A stretch of DNA of 64,000 nt from Puia dinghuensis (GCF_014642875.1 NZ_BMJC01000002.1:744001-808000); one strand, 5' to 3'; shown: positions 32,280 to 41,234, counted from the stretch's first letter. Notes: a model not told the origin generated them from the sequence alone. Numbers and translations: made by a program.

Positions 32280-34500
32280 TGGTTATGCCGGCGCCGTAGC
32301 CCATGTCGCTATCGTAATGGGTGGAGAAGCCGAAGTATTTGGTAACAATGTAGCGGAGACCGGCCATGTATTCCTTGTCGGTGTTGATCATAAAACTGAA
32401 GCGCAGGCGGCTGGTGAGCGGCAGGTCTTCCCGGCTGAGCTGGAAACGCAGACTGCCGCGGGTGTCGATGCGCGCGTCGGCGATAACGAGCATGGGCAGG
32501 GTGTACTGGACACCGGCACAGAAAACGTCGCGATGGTTCTTGGTATCGGTCTGACCGAAAAGGTTCTTTTCTGTGGTGATTAGACTTCGATAGCGGAAAT
32601 CCCAGCCGATGTAGGGTAGCCAGTATTGCATCGTCCCGAGATAACGGCCGAGATGACTTTCGGACTCGTAGCCTTTGCGCGAGTCGGTGCCCAGTCGCCA
32701 TTCGGTCTGAAACCGGTAACGGGTGTTGGCTAATTGTGCTTCGCCATCGCTGCCATTGCTTTCGAGGCCGATGCGGGCCATGGGCCGGATCTCACGGTCG
32801 TCACTGTAGAGATGCTTTAATGCCTTTTGCGGATGAGGGATGCCAGGCGGAGGCGGCGAGTCCTCATAGTGAAAGATCCGGCCCATGCCGCTCATCATAT
32901 GATAGAGGATATGACAATGGAAGAACCAGTCTCCGCTTTCGGTGGCGGCGAATTCCAGGGTGTCGGTTTCCATGGGCATGATATCCACGACAGTTTTCAG
33001 CGGGGCATAGTCGCCCTGACCATTCAGCAGCCGGAAGAAATGACCGTGCAGGTGCATGGGGTGGCGCATCATCGTACCGTTGTAGAGGATGATGCGGACG
33101 TTGTCGCCGTGACGGATGAGTATCTTGTCGGTCTCGGACACGGCCTTGTTGTTGATGGTCCAGACATAACGGTTCATGTTGCCCGTGAGGTTGAAGTAGA
33201 AGACGCGGGTCGGGGCGCCGGGAGTGCGGGGGGCGGCAGAATCGGGGGGCGGATTGCCGGCGGGGACTGAGTCGGAGGTCATCGGGGCGGGATTGCCGGC
33301 GGGCAGCGTCGTTTTCACGGGCGACCGGAGCATGCCGTAGTTGAGCGTAGTGCCGCTTTGCTCCGCGTACATGACGCTGTTCATGTCCATGGTCTGGTTG
33401 GTCATTTTCATGTCCATCATTTTCATCCCGCCGCTGCTGTTCATCATACCGTTCATCATGTTCATCCCTTCAAAATAATTGAGCACAGGAAGAGGCGGCA
33501 GCGCTTTTTGAGGACCATTGCCGAGCCAGAGCGTGGTGGCGCCGGTGCGGTCTTCGGCGGTGGCGCGAAAGGCATAGCCGCTGTCCCCGGGGATGGTGAC
33601 GATGAGGTCGTAGGTTTCGGAGACGCCTACGATGAGCCGGTCGACGACAACGGGCTCAACGTCCTTTCCATCGTTGGCGACGACCGTGATGCTGCCGCCG
33701 GCGTATTGCAGCCAGAAATAGGTGGACGAGCTGCCGTTGATGACACGCAGGCGGACCTTGTCGCCCGGTTTGTATTGCTTTTGCGCCTCTTCGGGTTTCC
33801 CGTTGACGAGGAATTTGTTATAATACACATCGCTGACATCCATTGGCAGCATCCGTTTCCATTCATTCGTGAGCTTTGTATGCAGCCGGTGAGCCTTTAT
33901 CGCCGCGGCATAGTTCTGGGTGCTGCCCTTGCGGATGGCATACCAATCCGTTGCATAGTGCAAGCTGCGTTGTACCTCGTAGGGCGTTTCGTCGGTCCAG
34001 TCGCTGAGCAGGACAACCTGTTCAGGCGGGACCTGCGCGGATGAAGGCTCACCGGGTTGCAGCGGCGCCTGCCGTTTGTGGATGACGATGGCGCCATAGA
34101 GGCCGACCTGCTCCTGCAACATGGTATGGGAATGATACCAATACGTTCCGTTCTGAACGATGGGGAATACGGCGGTGTATTCGCCCATCGGTTTTATTGG
34201 TGGAGAAGTAAGATAGGATACCCCGTCATACTGATTGGGTACGATGACGCCGTGCCAATGGACGGAGGTTTCCATCATCATGTGGTTATGGATATGGATC
34301 TCGGCGGTATCGCCTTCGGTGAATTCCAATGTCGGGCCCGGGAGCGTCCCGTTGACGGCGATGGCATGGCGGTGATGGCCGGTGTAGTTGACCATCGTGT
34401 CGGTGATGCAGAGGTTGTAGACGACCCTATGGGGGCTGTATTGCGCATGCGCGGACATACCGGTGAGGACGACCAGCAGGCCAATGACGAGGCTTCTCAT
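32269..34500 (-). CDS. Multicopper oxidase fused to a CopB-like C-terminal domain
   Basis: 743 residues. Signal peptide, then a three-domain multicopper oxidase (about 21-550). The four copper motifs are HWHG (81-84), YWYHSH (120-125), HPMHLHGH (480-487) and FFHCHILYHMMSGMG (526-540). A Met-rich loop at about 345-377 (GMNMMNGMMNSSGGMKMMDM) resembles CueO/CopA. Residues about 560-743 resemble the outer-membrane CopB family (LPYIGWDFRYRSL, TSRLRFSFMINT). CopA and CopB are usually separate genes. It is last of a copper operon, 7 bases after DUF3347, and probably oxidises Cu(I) in the periplasm. Confidence 0.88.
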   Translation of the reverse strand: MRSLVIGLLVVLTGMSAHAQYSPHRVVYNLCITDTMVNYTGHHRHAIAVNGTLPGPTLEFTEGDTAEIHIHNHMMMETSVHWHGVIVPNQYDGVSYLTSPPIKPMGEYTAVFPIVQNGTYWYHSHTMLQEQVGLYGAIVIHKRQAPLQPGEPSSAQVPPEQVVLLSDWTDETPYEVQRSLHYATDWYAIRKGSTQNYAAAIKAHRLHTKLTNEWKRMLPMDVSDVYYNKFLVNGKPEEAQKQYKPGDKVRLRVINGSSSTYFWLQYAGGSITVVANDGKDVEPVVVDRLIVGVSETYDLIVTIPGDSGYAFRATAEDRTGATTLWLGNGPQKALPPLPVLNYFEGMNMMNGMMNSSGGMKMMDMKMTNQTMDMNSVMYAEQSGTTLNYGMLRSPVKTTLPAGNPAPMTSDSVPAGNPPPDSAAPRTPGAPTRVFYFNLTGNMNRYVWTINNKAVSETDKILIRHGDNVRIILYNGTMMRHPMHLHGHFFRLLNGQGDYAPLKTVVDIMPMETDTLEFAATESGDWFFHCHILYHMMSGMGRIFHYEDSPPPPGIPHPQKALKHLYSDDREIRPMARIGLESNGSDGEAQLANTRYRFQTEWRLGTDSRKGYESESHLGRYLGTMQYWLPYIGWDFRYRSLITTEKNLFGQTDTKNHRDVFCAGVQYTLPMLVIADARIDTRGSLRFQLSREDLPLTSRLRFSFMINTDKEYMAGLRYIVTKYFGFSTHYDSDMGYGAGITINY

Positions 34501-34507
34501 ATGGTGG

Positions 34508-35002
34508 TTAAGGTTTCAGGGTGCGCGTTACCTTACCGCAGGTGAGCATGCTGTTGCCGAAATAGGGATTTTTGATAGCCGTGTCATTACTCAGCCACGA
34601 GCTCTTTTTCATCGGGCAATAATCCTCATAGATGGGTTGATCGGAAAGCTTAGCCTGTTTGGCGAGGCTGGCCATGTTTGCCGAAAGGCTGGCGAAATGT
34701 TCGCGCTGGTGGCTGATGTCGGTGGATTCGGAGATGTGCCGGGCGTCAAAGGCCAACTTGTCTTTCAAAGCCATAAAGGCCATATGGTCCTTCATGGGGA
34801 TGGCGGACATGTTTACACTGTTGATATCCTTTAACAGCAGGGCGGCTTTTTCGGCCGTGGCCTTTGCGTCGCTGGTGATCAGGGCGTCTTTGACGTTGTA
34901 ATAATCCGTGAGGACGGGGGCGAGAGCGATCTGCTGGGCGTTGAGATGGGAGAATATAGAAGTTGTCGCGATGACGGCGAGAACAGTAATAAAGTGCTTC
35001 AT
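34508..35002 (-). CDS. DUF3347 protein, probable periplasmic copper-binding
   Basis: 164 residues from the ATG at 35002 (MKHFITVLAVIATTSIFSHL, signal peptide). The helical DUF3347 body (LTDYYNVKDALITSDAKATA) ends in EDYCPMKKSSWLSND and GNSMLTCGKV, with paired Cys/Met ligands typical of the copper-binding members, which are otherwise found fused to CusB-type efflux adaptors. It lies in an operon between the HYC_CC_PP and oxidase genes. Confidence 0.88.
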   Translation of the reverse strand: MKHFITVLAVIATTSIFSHLNAQQIALAPVLTDYYNVKDALITSDAKATAEKAALLLKDINSVNMSAIPMKDHMAFMALKDKLAFDARHISESTDISHQREHFASLSANMASLAKQAKLSDQPIYEDYCPMKKSSWLSNDTAIKNPYFGNSMLTCGKVTRTLKP

Positions 35003-35054
35003 GATTTGTGGAATTGAATGTGATAAATAAAATGTACGGGTATTCAAGCCCGCA

Positions 35055-35405
35055 TCAAATCAGGAAACGCTGTTGGAGGGCTAGGATGTCAGGTGGAGGG
35101 TGTCGGGGGTTGCTGGTCGTGGTGGCTGCCGGTAGTTCTGTTAGGGGAAGAACAGGCCGTTGGATGAGCAGCTCGATAACAGGCAGGGGCGCAGCCTGAA
35201 CCTGGTCGGCGATCTGCTTTTCCAGGAGATTGAATTTAACCGCCTGGTGGCTGTGGCAAGGTTTGGACTTCCCAGATTTCTTTGCGTCGCAGCAGCAACA
35301 GTGGACTTTTGCAGCCGTAGCGCAATGGCAAAAGACGGTGAAGTTGGCAGTGAAAACCACCAGCATCAGCAAGGCCTTCCAGTATATATTCCGTGTGCGC
35401 CGCAT
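35055..35405 (-). CDS. HYC_CC_PP-like small Cys-rich protein, first gene of the copper operon
   Basis: 116 residues. An N-terminal membrane segment or signal (KALLMLVVFTANFTVFCHC), a cysteine cluster VHCCCCDAKKSGKSKPCHSH, and a tail PPPDILALQQRFLI. The layout fits the small Bacteroidota family named HYC_CC_PP, which is found with metal-resistance genes. The CxH/CCCC cluster suggests metal binding. It has a perfect -7 box just upstream and is followed 52 bases on by DUF3347. Confidence 0.75.
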   Translation of the reverse strand: MRRTRNIYWKALLMLVVFTANFTVFCHCATAAKVHCCCCDAKKSGKSKPCHSHQAVKFNLLEKQIADQVQAAPLPVIELLIQRPVLPLTELPAATTTSNPRHPPPDILALQQRFLI

Positions 35406-35413
35406 GTTGTGGA

Positions 35414-35421
35414 CAAAGGTA
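35414..35421 (-). promoter_or_regulatory. Bacteroidota -7 box (TACCTTTG) for the copper operon
   Basis: Perfect TAnnTTTG on the minus strand, ending 8 bases before the start at 35405. It would drive the HYC_CC_PP, DUF3347 and oxidase genes. Confidence 0.6.
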
Positions 35422-35461
35422 ACAAGGAAATATAAAAAATGTTCATAAAATTGGGGTACGA

Positions 35462-36331
35462 ATGAAACAGCTTATCAATAAGTTACGGGGAAAGTTGACT
35501 CCACCTCAATATTTGGATACGCCGACGGAAGAAGGCTTTTTATTGTGGCCGGAGACTGCTTCGGCGCCGCAGGAGAAAGTGCGGATGTCGGGCAACGAAA
35601 GGTTGGTGACGGAGGTTCACCGGCCGGCGATAGTGTATTACCCTGCAATGGAGGGGAAGGGGGCGGCTGGGGCTAAGGCGGAGAAAGCGACGGGTACCGC
35701 AATGATCATCGCGCCGGGTGGCAGTCACCGGGAGTTGTGGATCGATCATGAGGGGCATGCTCCGGCGCGTTGGCTGAGTGAGCGGGGTATTGCCGCTTTT
35801 GTCCTGAAATACCGGCTCGGGGCAGCTGCAGGGTCGCCGTATTCAGTGGAGACGCATGCGCTGGCGGATATACTCCGCGCCGTTCGTTATGTGAGAAGCC
35901 GCGCTGCGGAGTGGGGCATCGATGCGGAGCATGTGGGGGTGATGGGGTTTTCCGCGGGGGGCGAGCTGGCGGCGCTTGCGGCTATGCGTTATGATGCGCC
36001 GCCGTTGCTGACAAACGATGCCATTGACCGGAAGCCCTCACGACCGGATTTCCAGGTGCTGGTTTATCCCAGCAATCCCGAACGGTATGTTGTTACCCGG
36101 CAGTCGCCGCCGGCTTTCATCTGCGGGGGCTACCAGGATTGCGTGGAGATCACGGCGGAGTGCGCGAAGCTGTTCGTCCGGTTTAAGGAAAAGGGTATCC
36201 CCGCCGAATTGCATATCTACGGCAATGCCGGACATGGATTTGGCTTCCGTCAGGATAACAAAGGAGGTATTGCGGAATGGCCGCAACGACTGTACGACTG
36301 GCTGGGGGATTCCGGGTTATTGGGAAGATAG
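35462..36331 (+). CDS. Alpha/beta hydrolase (acetylxylan-esterase/BD-FAE-like)
   Basis: 289 residues. Oxyanion region MIIAPGGSHRELWIDHEG, nucleophile elbow GFSAGGE, acid region AFICGGYQDCVE and catalytic histidine in NAGHGFGF. The arrangement is that of small carbohydrate esterases in which the GGSH/GGG loop forms the oxyanion hole. No signal peptide is seen, so it is cytoplasmic. It is divergent from the copper operon and its substrate is unknown. Its last 15 bases overlap the thioredoxin gene. Confidence 0.85.
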   Translation: MKQLINKLRGKLTPPQYLDTPTEEGFLLWPETASAPQEKVRMSGNERLVTEVHRPAIVYYPAMEGKGAAGAKAEKATGTAMIIAPGGSHRELWIDHEGHAPARWLSERGIAAFVLKYRLGAAAGSPYSVETHALADILRAVRYVRSRAAEWGIDAEHVGVMGFSAGGELAALAAMRYDAPPLLTNDAIDRKPSRPDFQVLVYPSNPERYVVTRQSPPAFICGGYQDCVEITAECAKLFVRFKEKGIPAELHIYGNAGHGFGFRQDNKGGIAEWPQRLYDWLGDSGLLGR

Positions 36332-36637
36332 GATCCCGTCGAGCACCTGTTTGATCTGGTCGGCGCGGAGGACGCCGCTTTGCCGCCACTTGATCTGGCC
36401 GTCGCGGAAGACGATAAGTGTAGGAACGCTTTGAATGCCATAGGCGGTGGCCACGGCCGGGTTGCGATCGATATCCAGTTTGAGGATGGTGACCTGATCG
36501 CCCATTTTGTCTTTTACTTCTTTGAGGATGGGAGGCATCATTTTACAGGGACCGCACCATTCGGCTGAAAAGTCTACCAATACGGGCTTGTGACCTTTTA
36601 TTATTTCTCCAAAGGATGGTTTTGTTGTGGTTTCCAT
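36317..36637 (-). CDS. trxA: Thioredoxin
   Basis: 106 residues, the full thioredoxin fold. Active site WCGPC at residues 27-31 and cis-proline in SVPTLIVF. No signal peptide, so cytoplasmic disulfide reduction is expected. A near-consensus -7 box (TACCTTTA) lies about 15 bases upstream. It may be one of several thioredoxins in the genome. Confidence 0.95.
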   Translation of the reverse strand: METTTKPSFGEIIKGHKPVLVDFSAEWCGPCKMMPPILKEVKDKMGDQVTILKLDIDRNPAVATAYGIQSVPTLIVFRDGQIKWRQSGVLRADQIKQVLDGILSSQ

Positions 36638-36664
36638 ATACCTGATTTTTTGTAAAGGTAGGAG

Positions 36665-37291
36665 TTATTGGCCGACCGCTTCGACGTAGGCGGCAGCGGT
36701 AGTAGTGAGATCTTGTAAGTAGCTGGGAGTGAGGTGGTCGGTTGGGGTGACGAGAGCGCTGCCGATGCCGAAAGCGGCCGCACGGGCTTTTTGGAATTGC
36801 CGGATATTCCCGAGGTTGACACCACCGGTAGGCATCAGCGGAATATGGGGAAAGGGACCACGCAGGTCGCGGAAATAGGCCGGACCGACGGAGGCGGGGA
36901 AGACTTTTACCATCCCGGCGCCATTACGGTAAGCCGTGAGAATCTCCGTTGCGGTGAAGGCGCCGGGGATGCTGACGGCCCCGAGTTCGAGGGTACGTTC
37001 GATGGTGGGCAGATCGAGCGAAGGGGAAAGGATGAAACGGGCTCCGGCGGCAATGGCGGCTTCTGCTTCGCCGGGGCTGAGGACGGTGCCGGCGCCGATG
37101 AGCAGCTTGTCGCTGAATTTTGCGGATGTTTCTTCTATGGCTTTTAGGGCGTCGCGGGAGTTGAGGGTGATCTCCAGCAAACGGATGCCACCGTCATAAA
37201 GCGCCTGGGCGATGGGAAGGATATGATCCGGGTCGCAGCCACGAAGGATGGCTACGACCCGGTGATCAATTATTTGTTGAAGAGTGGTCAT
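36665..37291 (-). CDS. eda: KDPG/KHG aldolase
   Basis: 208 residues from the ATG at 37291. Class I aldolase of the Entner-Doudoroff pathway, cleaving 2-keto-3-deoxy-6-phosphogluconate. Signature residues are E40 in LLEITLNS and the Schiff-base lysine K129 in MVKVFPA, with IGAGTVLSP between. Its start overlaps the creatininase-like stop by 4 bases. Upstream in-frame codons to 37480 lie inside that gene and were rejected. No dehydratase or 2-keto-3-deoxygluconate kinase is adjacent, so the sugar route served is unclear. Confidence 0.92.
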   Translation of the reverse strand: MTTLQQIIDHRVVAILRGCDPDHILPIAQALYDGGIRLLEITLNSRDALKAIEETSAKFSDKLLIGAGTVLSPGEAEAAIAAGARFILSPSLDLPTIERTLELGAVSIPGAFTATEILTAYRNGAGMVKVFPASVGPAYFRDLRGPFPHIPLMPTGGVNLGNIRQFQKARAAAFGIGSALVTPTDHLTPSYLQDLTTTAAAYVEAVGQ

Positions 37292-38160
37292 GGACGAGGT
37301 GTGAGTGGAACGCGATTGAAATATTCTTTTTGCAGTTCGAGTGTTTTTGTGTCGGCCTTGATGGCTTTGAGGGCTTCGACGAGTTGACTGATAAAGTGTT
37401 CGCACACCAGCTCGCCTTCGGCCCTGGTAGCTTTTGAGCCGTCGCCGGCGTAGTGGTTGGGATAGTCGGCATACCACCAAATTGCAGTATATACGTTAGG
37501 AATGTTCAGCCGGTGCTGGTTGGCGCCGGATTCATTGTTGGCGGAGTCCATCTCCACCAAGTCGGGCCGAAGATAGAGGATGGAGGATGTTTCACGTTCG
37601 CCCGCATGCTGGTCGCCGGCAGGGTCCGACTTATGCAGGGCGGCGAGCTGGCGCCGATAGGTGCTGTCGTTGGCGGGTTCGAAGAAATAGACGGCGTAAG
37701 GCCGTGCCTTTTCCAGGCGGGTCTGGATGAAATAGCGGATGAGTTCGGGGTTGCCGCCATGGCCGTTGATGATAACGATCTTATCAAAGCCATTGCGGGC
37801 TATTTCGTCGCAGGTAGCTTCCAGCAAATCCCAGACGACGCGTTCGGGGAGAGCGAAACTTCCGGGTACATGACGGGCTTCATTTATCTGGCCGTAGAAG
37901 TAGTCGGGGAACACAACGGCATATTCCTTTTTTGTCGCGCGGGCTGACCATTCGCGTACCTGGATAAGATCGGAGCCTATGGGAACATGAGGACCATGTT
38001 TTTCGAGGATACCGATAGGAAGGATACAGGTGTGGTTGGAGGCGGCCAGGGCGCGGGGCCAGTCGCTGGCGGTGAGTTCGTCCCAGCGGGTGTGAAGGGG
38101 ACGCTGGGCATGGAGGACGAAGCCGGTGGCGAGGAATGCGAGAAGCAAAAAATTTTTCAT
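37288..38160 (-). CDS. Creatininase-family amidohydrolase, secreted
   Basis: 290 residues. Signal peptide MKNFLLLAFLATGFVLHAQ. Metal-ligand motifs of the creatininase family are present: LPIGILEKHGPHVPIGSD near residue 48, INGHGGN near 149 and HAGERETS near 205. Most family members are cytoplasmic; the signal peptide puts this one in the periplasm. The substrate is unlikely to be creatinine itself. It is coupled to the KDPG aldolase (4-base overlap) and follows the Mo-domain gene by 7 bases. Confidence 0.9.
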   Translation of the reverse strand: MKNFLLLAFLATGFVLHAQRPLHTRWDELTASDWPRALAASNHTCILPIGILEKHGPHVPIGSDLIQVREWSARATKKEYAVVFPDYFYGQINEARHVPGSFALPERVVWDLLEATCDEIARNGFDKIVIINGHGGNPELIRYFIQTRLEKARPYAVYFFEPANDSTYRRQLAALHKSDPAGDQHAGERETSSILYLRPDLVEMDSANNESGANQHRLNIPNVYTAIWWYADYPNHYAGDGSKATRAEGELVCEHFISQLVEALKAIKADTKTLELQKEYFNRVPLTPRP

Positions 38161-38167
38161 ATGTAGC

Positions 38168-38659
38168 TTATTTGCCTGCTAATTTAATGTCTATCGAGGT
38201 TACCTTGTAACAATTGCGGGCGGGTTTTTTCTCGCCGGGGACGACAAGGCGGAAGGGACCGGTAGCAGCGGGCAGGGGCTGGCCTCCTTCCTGGTCGGCA
38301 AGAATGACTACCCTATCGGTGATGCTGGAATCGAGTTCGGCCAGCGAAAAGACAACCTGATAGTTATCGGCACAGGAGACCAATACGTATTTGGTCATAT
38401 TTTTCCCGCGGAGGTCCTTGCCCGTGGTGACGCCGGCCTTTTTGAAGATCTCTGAGAGAGCCACGCCCGCGAAGGTATGGGGAAAGCCTTGCTTGTCCTT
38501 TGCGGTGGCGGTAGTCCGGGGCATAGCGGCGAGATCGGCGGCCGTAAGGGTCAGTGGAGTAGTGACTTCGCCGCCTACAGCAACAGTGGATTGTGGTTGC
38601 TGGGCGACAGCGGCCATAGACACAAGGATAAGGGCCGCAACGGTGATGAGTAACTTCAT
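38168..38659 (-). CDS. Small secreted molybdopterin-domain protein (sulfite-oxidase-like fold)
   Basis: 163 residues. Signal peptide MKLLITVAALILVSMAAVAQ, then a reduced oxidoreductase molybdopterin-binding-like domain: VAVGGEVTTPLTLTAADLAA, GVALSEIFKKAG, YVLVSCADNYQVVFSLAELD and GPFRLVVPGEK. C96 is a candidate Mo ligand. It is far shorter than YedY/MsrP. Whether it binds cofactor is uncertain, but the ModE-like gene 3 bases upstream supports a molybdenum link. Confidence 0.82.
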   Translation of the reverse strand: MKLLITVAALILVSMAAVAQQPQSTVAVGGEVTTPLTLTAADLAAMPRTTATAKDKQGFPHTFAGVALSEIFKKAGVTTGKDLRGKNMTKYVLVSCADNYQVVFSLAELDSSITDRVVILADQEGGQPLPAATGPFRLVVPGEKKPARNCYKVTSIDIKLAGK

Positions 38660-38662
38660 TAT

Positions 38663-39034
38663 TCAGTGTTTATTTATGTGTTGGGTCTCGGCCTCGAGGA
38701 AGAGGGTGAATCGCTGCCGAAGCTGTTTGTACCAGTCGATCAATTCCCGGGCTTCGGGTGAGATGGTGGAGCCGCCCCCTTTTTCGCCACCGGTGGCGGT
38801 GATGACGAGGGGTGTGATGGTGGTGGTGTTGAGGTTATTGACGATATCCCATGCCTTTTTATAGGACATCTGCATTTTTTTTGCGGCCGCGCTGATGGAG
38901 CCGGTCTCTTCGATGAGTTCGAGCAGTTGGACGGGGCCGGGGCCGAAGAACCGGTGGCCTTCGTATTCGAGCCAGAGCCGGCCGTTGAGCTGTATTCCCT
39001 CTGCAGGAAGGATCTTGTTTTGCGGCTTTGCCAT
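38663..39034 (-). CDS. ModE-like winged-helix regulator (no molybdate-binding domain)
   Basis: 123 residues. The LysR-type HTH of ModE is GSISAAAKKMQMSYKKAWDI, and the wing contains GGEKGGGSTISPEARELI, characteristic of ModE. The C-terminal Mop/TOBE domains that bind molybdate are missing, so it may sense indirectly or repress constitutively. It lies between the flavin reductase and the Mo-domain gene in one operon. Confidence 0.88.
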   Translation of the reverse strand: MAKPQNKILPAEGIQLNGRLWLEYEGHRFFGPGPVQLLELIEETGSISAAAKKMQMSYKKAWDIVNNLNTTTITPLVITATGGEKGGGSTISPEARELIDWYKQLRQRFTLFLEAETQHINKH

Positions 39035-39038
39035 TGCG

Positions 39039-39602
39039 TTAAGAAATTAAAGCGAAGGATTGCCGGGCATTGCCGAGGAGGGCGATGAGCCGGTCCAGTT
39101 TTCGGGTATGCTCTACAGATAGTTCACGCCGGTGGGCGTCGGTGTACAATTGTCCTTTCACAAGGGGGACAGTATAGGGGATGACCCAGGCGCGGAGGGC
39201 TTTCGCCACCGCGTCCATGGCATTGATACCCTGCATGGCCTGTCCGCCATCGGCCCAGCAGACGAGACCCACCACCTTGTCGGTGAGATAGGGTTTTTCG
39301 TTGCGGGCGGTGAGTTCGAGCCAGTCGAGGCAGTTCTTCATGGCGCCGGTCATACCGCCATGGTAGAGAGGAGTAAGCCAGATCTGGAGGTCGCTGCGCA
39401 TGAAGGCGTCGACCATGGCTTCTACCTCAGCGGGAGGATTGGGCTGGCGGAGTTCGAAGAAGGGGATGTGGGCGTCGGATACGTTTACCTGGGTTACAGT
39501 GTAGCCTTTGTCGGTGAGCTGCTGGTAGAGATAGGCGGAGAGTTTGCGCCCGGTGGTTTCGGGGCGGGTGTCGCTGCAGCCATTGAATAGGAGGACGTTC
39601 AT
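39039..39602 (-). CDS. NAD(P)H-dependent FMN reductase / flavodoxin-fold oxidoreductase
   Basis: 187 residues. Flavodoxin-like fold with MNVLLFNGCSDTRPETTGRK and the FMN-reductase motif LTPLYHGGMTGAMKNCLDWL near residue 77. It reduces flavin or quinone-type acceptors with NAD(P)H. It is first in a run with the ModE-like, Mo-domain, creatininase and KDPG-aldolase genes (gaps of 4, 3, 7 and -4 bases). It might donate electrons to the Mo-domain protein, but they sit in different compartments. Confidence 0.87.
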   Translation of the reverse strand: MNVLLFNGCSDTRPETTGRKLSAYLYQQLTDKGYTVTQVNVSDAHIPFFELRQPNPPAEVEAMVDAFMRSDLQIWLTPLYHGGMTGAMKNCLDWLELTARNEKPYLTDKVVGLVCWADGGQAMQGINAMDAVAKALRAWVIPYTVPLVKGQLYTDAHRRELSVEHTRKLDRLIALLGNARQSFALIS

Positions 39603-39637
39603 GAGGTGAAGGTACGAAAAATGGGTTTGTCGCCCTG

Positions 39638-41218
39638 CTAGTGGTCTAACAGGGGTACCGACGCCTTCGGCATCTGACGGGGCCTATGATGGCCCTTCGG
39701 GCGGCCGGCCTGTGGCCGTCCTTGGCGGGCCAGCAGGAGAAAGGGAAGGCTACCCAGGAAGATAGCGCCAAGGAGCAGGTAGGCGTCGCCGAAGCTGAGG
39801 GCATTGGACTGGCGGACGACACCCGCATCCAGCAGACCCAGGGCCTGATGCCGGGCATCGAGGGCAGTGGCGCCTTTGCCTATGAAGTATTGGGTATAGC
39901 CGGCGAGGCGGTCGGTTACCTGGGGATCGCTGAGGGTGATATGGGCCACAAGATCGGTGCGGTGGATGGCGTTGCGCCGGGTGAGGTAGGTGTTGATGAT
40001 GGCAATGCCGAAGGAGCCGCCGAGCTGCCGCATCATGTTATTGAGCGCCGTGCCCTGGGGTATGTCCTTTGGTTCGAGACCGGAGACGGCCAGGGTGGAG
40101 AGGGGCACCGTGATGATGGCAATGCCGATGGCGCGATAGATCAGCGGAATATAGAAATCGCCGTTGCCGGCGTCGAGGTCTAATCCTGCTATCTGCCAGG
40201 TGAAGAGTACAAACAGGAGCATTCCTGTAGTGATCATGACCACGGGTGGGACACCTCGCTGCAACAGGCGTGCGGTGAGGATGAGCCCCGCGATGGCGAA
40301 GAGGGAGCCTGGTAACAAGAGCAGGCCTGTTTGGGTAGGCGTGAACCCGAGAAGACGCTGGGCGTACACTGGTGTAAGGTAAACAGAGCTGAAGAGTCCG
40401 ATGCCGGAGACAAAGGTCAGTAAGGCTGCAATGCTGAGGTTCTTACTTTTTAGTACCCGGAGGTTGACCACGGGGCTTTTTATTTTTAGTTCCCAGTATA
40501 TAAAGAAGGACAAGCACAGGATGGCGACAACGGTGAGGATAACGATATAGGCGGCGCTGAACCAGTCGTCGGTTTCGCCACGTTCGAGGACGGTCTGCAG
40601 GGAGCCCACGCCGATGGCAAGGAGGGAAATGCCGGTCCAGTCAATGCGGCCGGGAGTGGGTCTAAAAGGAGGTTCGCCGAGCAAACGGCTGCAGATGAGC
40701 ACCACGGCCAGGCCGATGGGGACATTGATGTAGAATATCCAGGGCCAGGAGTAGTGTTCGGTGATGAAGCCGCCAAGGGTGGGTCCGATGGTCGGGCCTA
40801 CAAAGATGCCGATGCCGAACAAGGCGCTGGCAACGTTCTGCTTCTCTTTTGGGAACAGCTCATACACGATGGCGGCAGAGACCGACAGCAGCGCCCCGCC
40901 GCCGATGCCCTGGAAGAAGCGGCAGGCCACCAACATCCAGATGCTTGTAGCCTGACCGCAGAGGAAGGAAAAGACCGTGAACATGATCACCGAACCGATG
41001 TAATAATTCCGCCTGCCAAACTGCGCGGCGAGGAAGCTGGTGATAGGAATGATGATCACATTCGCAATGGCATAAGCCGTGATCACCCAGGAGGTATCTT
41101 CCAGCGTCGCGCCAAGATTGCCACTCATGTATGACAAAGCCACATTGACGATGGAGGTGTCGATCAGTTCCATGATGGCGGCCGCGATGACCGTGATCAT
41201 GAGGATGGTCCTTCTCAT
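39638..41218 (-). CDS. DHA2-family MFS multidrug efflux transporter (EmrB/QacA type)
   Basis: 526 residues with about 14 hydrophobic segments. Typical features are MELIDTSIVNVALSYMSGNL in the first helix, TSWVITAYAIANVIIIPITS, motif A-like AAQFGRRNYY, and GIGGGALLSVSAAIVYELF. It exports drugs by proton antiport. It starts 16 bases after the SDR gene, so the two form an operon under the TetR-type operator at 41995. No EmrA-like adaptor is adjacent. Confidence 0.92.
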   Translation of the reverse strand: MRRTILMITVIAAAIMELIDTSIVNVALSYMSGNLGATLEDTSWVITAYAIANVIIIPITSFLAAQFGRRNYYIGSVIMFTVFSFLCGQATSIWMLVACRFFQGIGGGALLSVSAAIVYELFPKEKQNVASALFGIGIFVGPTIGPTLGGFITEHYSWPWIFYINVPIGLAVVLICSRLLGEPPFRPTPGRIDWTGISLLAIGVGSLQTVLERGETDDWFSAAYIVILTVVAILCLSFFIYWELKIKSPVVNLRVLKSKNLSIAALLTFVSGIGLFSSVYLTPVYAQRLLGFTPTQTGLLLLPGSLFAIAGLILTARLLQRGVPPVVMITTGMLLFVLFTWQIAGLDLDAGNGDFYIPLIYRAIGIAIITVPLSTLAVSGLEPKDIPQGTALNNMMRQLGGSFGIAIINTYLTRRNAIHRTDLVAHITLSDPQVTDRLAGYTQYFIGKGATALDARHQALGLLDAGVVRQSNALSFGDAYLLLGAIFLGSLPFLLLARQGRPQAGRPKGHHRPRQMPKASVPLLDH

Positions 41219-41234
41219 TATTGTTGTTTTTTAA

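Noticed and set aside
37292-37480. N-terminal extension of the KDPG aldolase
   Set aside because: It is encoded inside the creatininase-like gene in another frame, and the aldolase family starts at MTTLQQIIDHRVVAIL.
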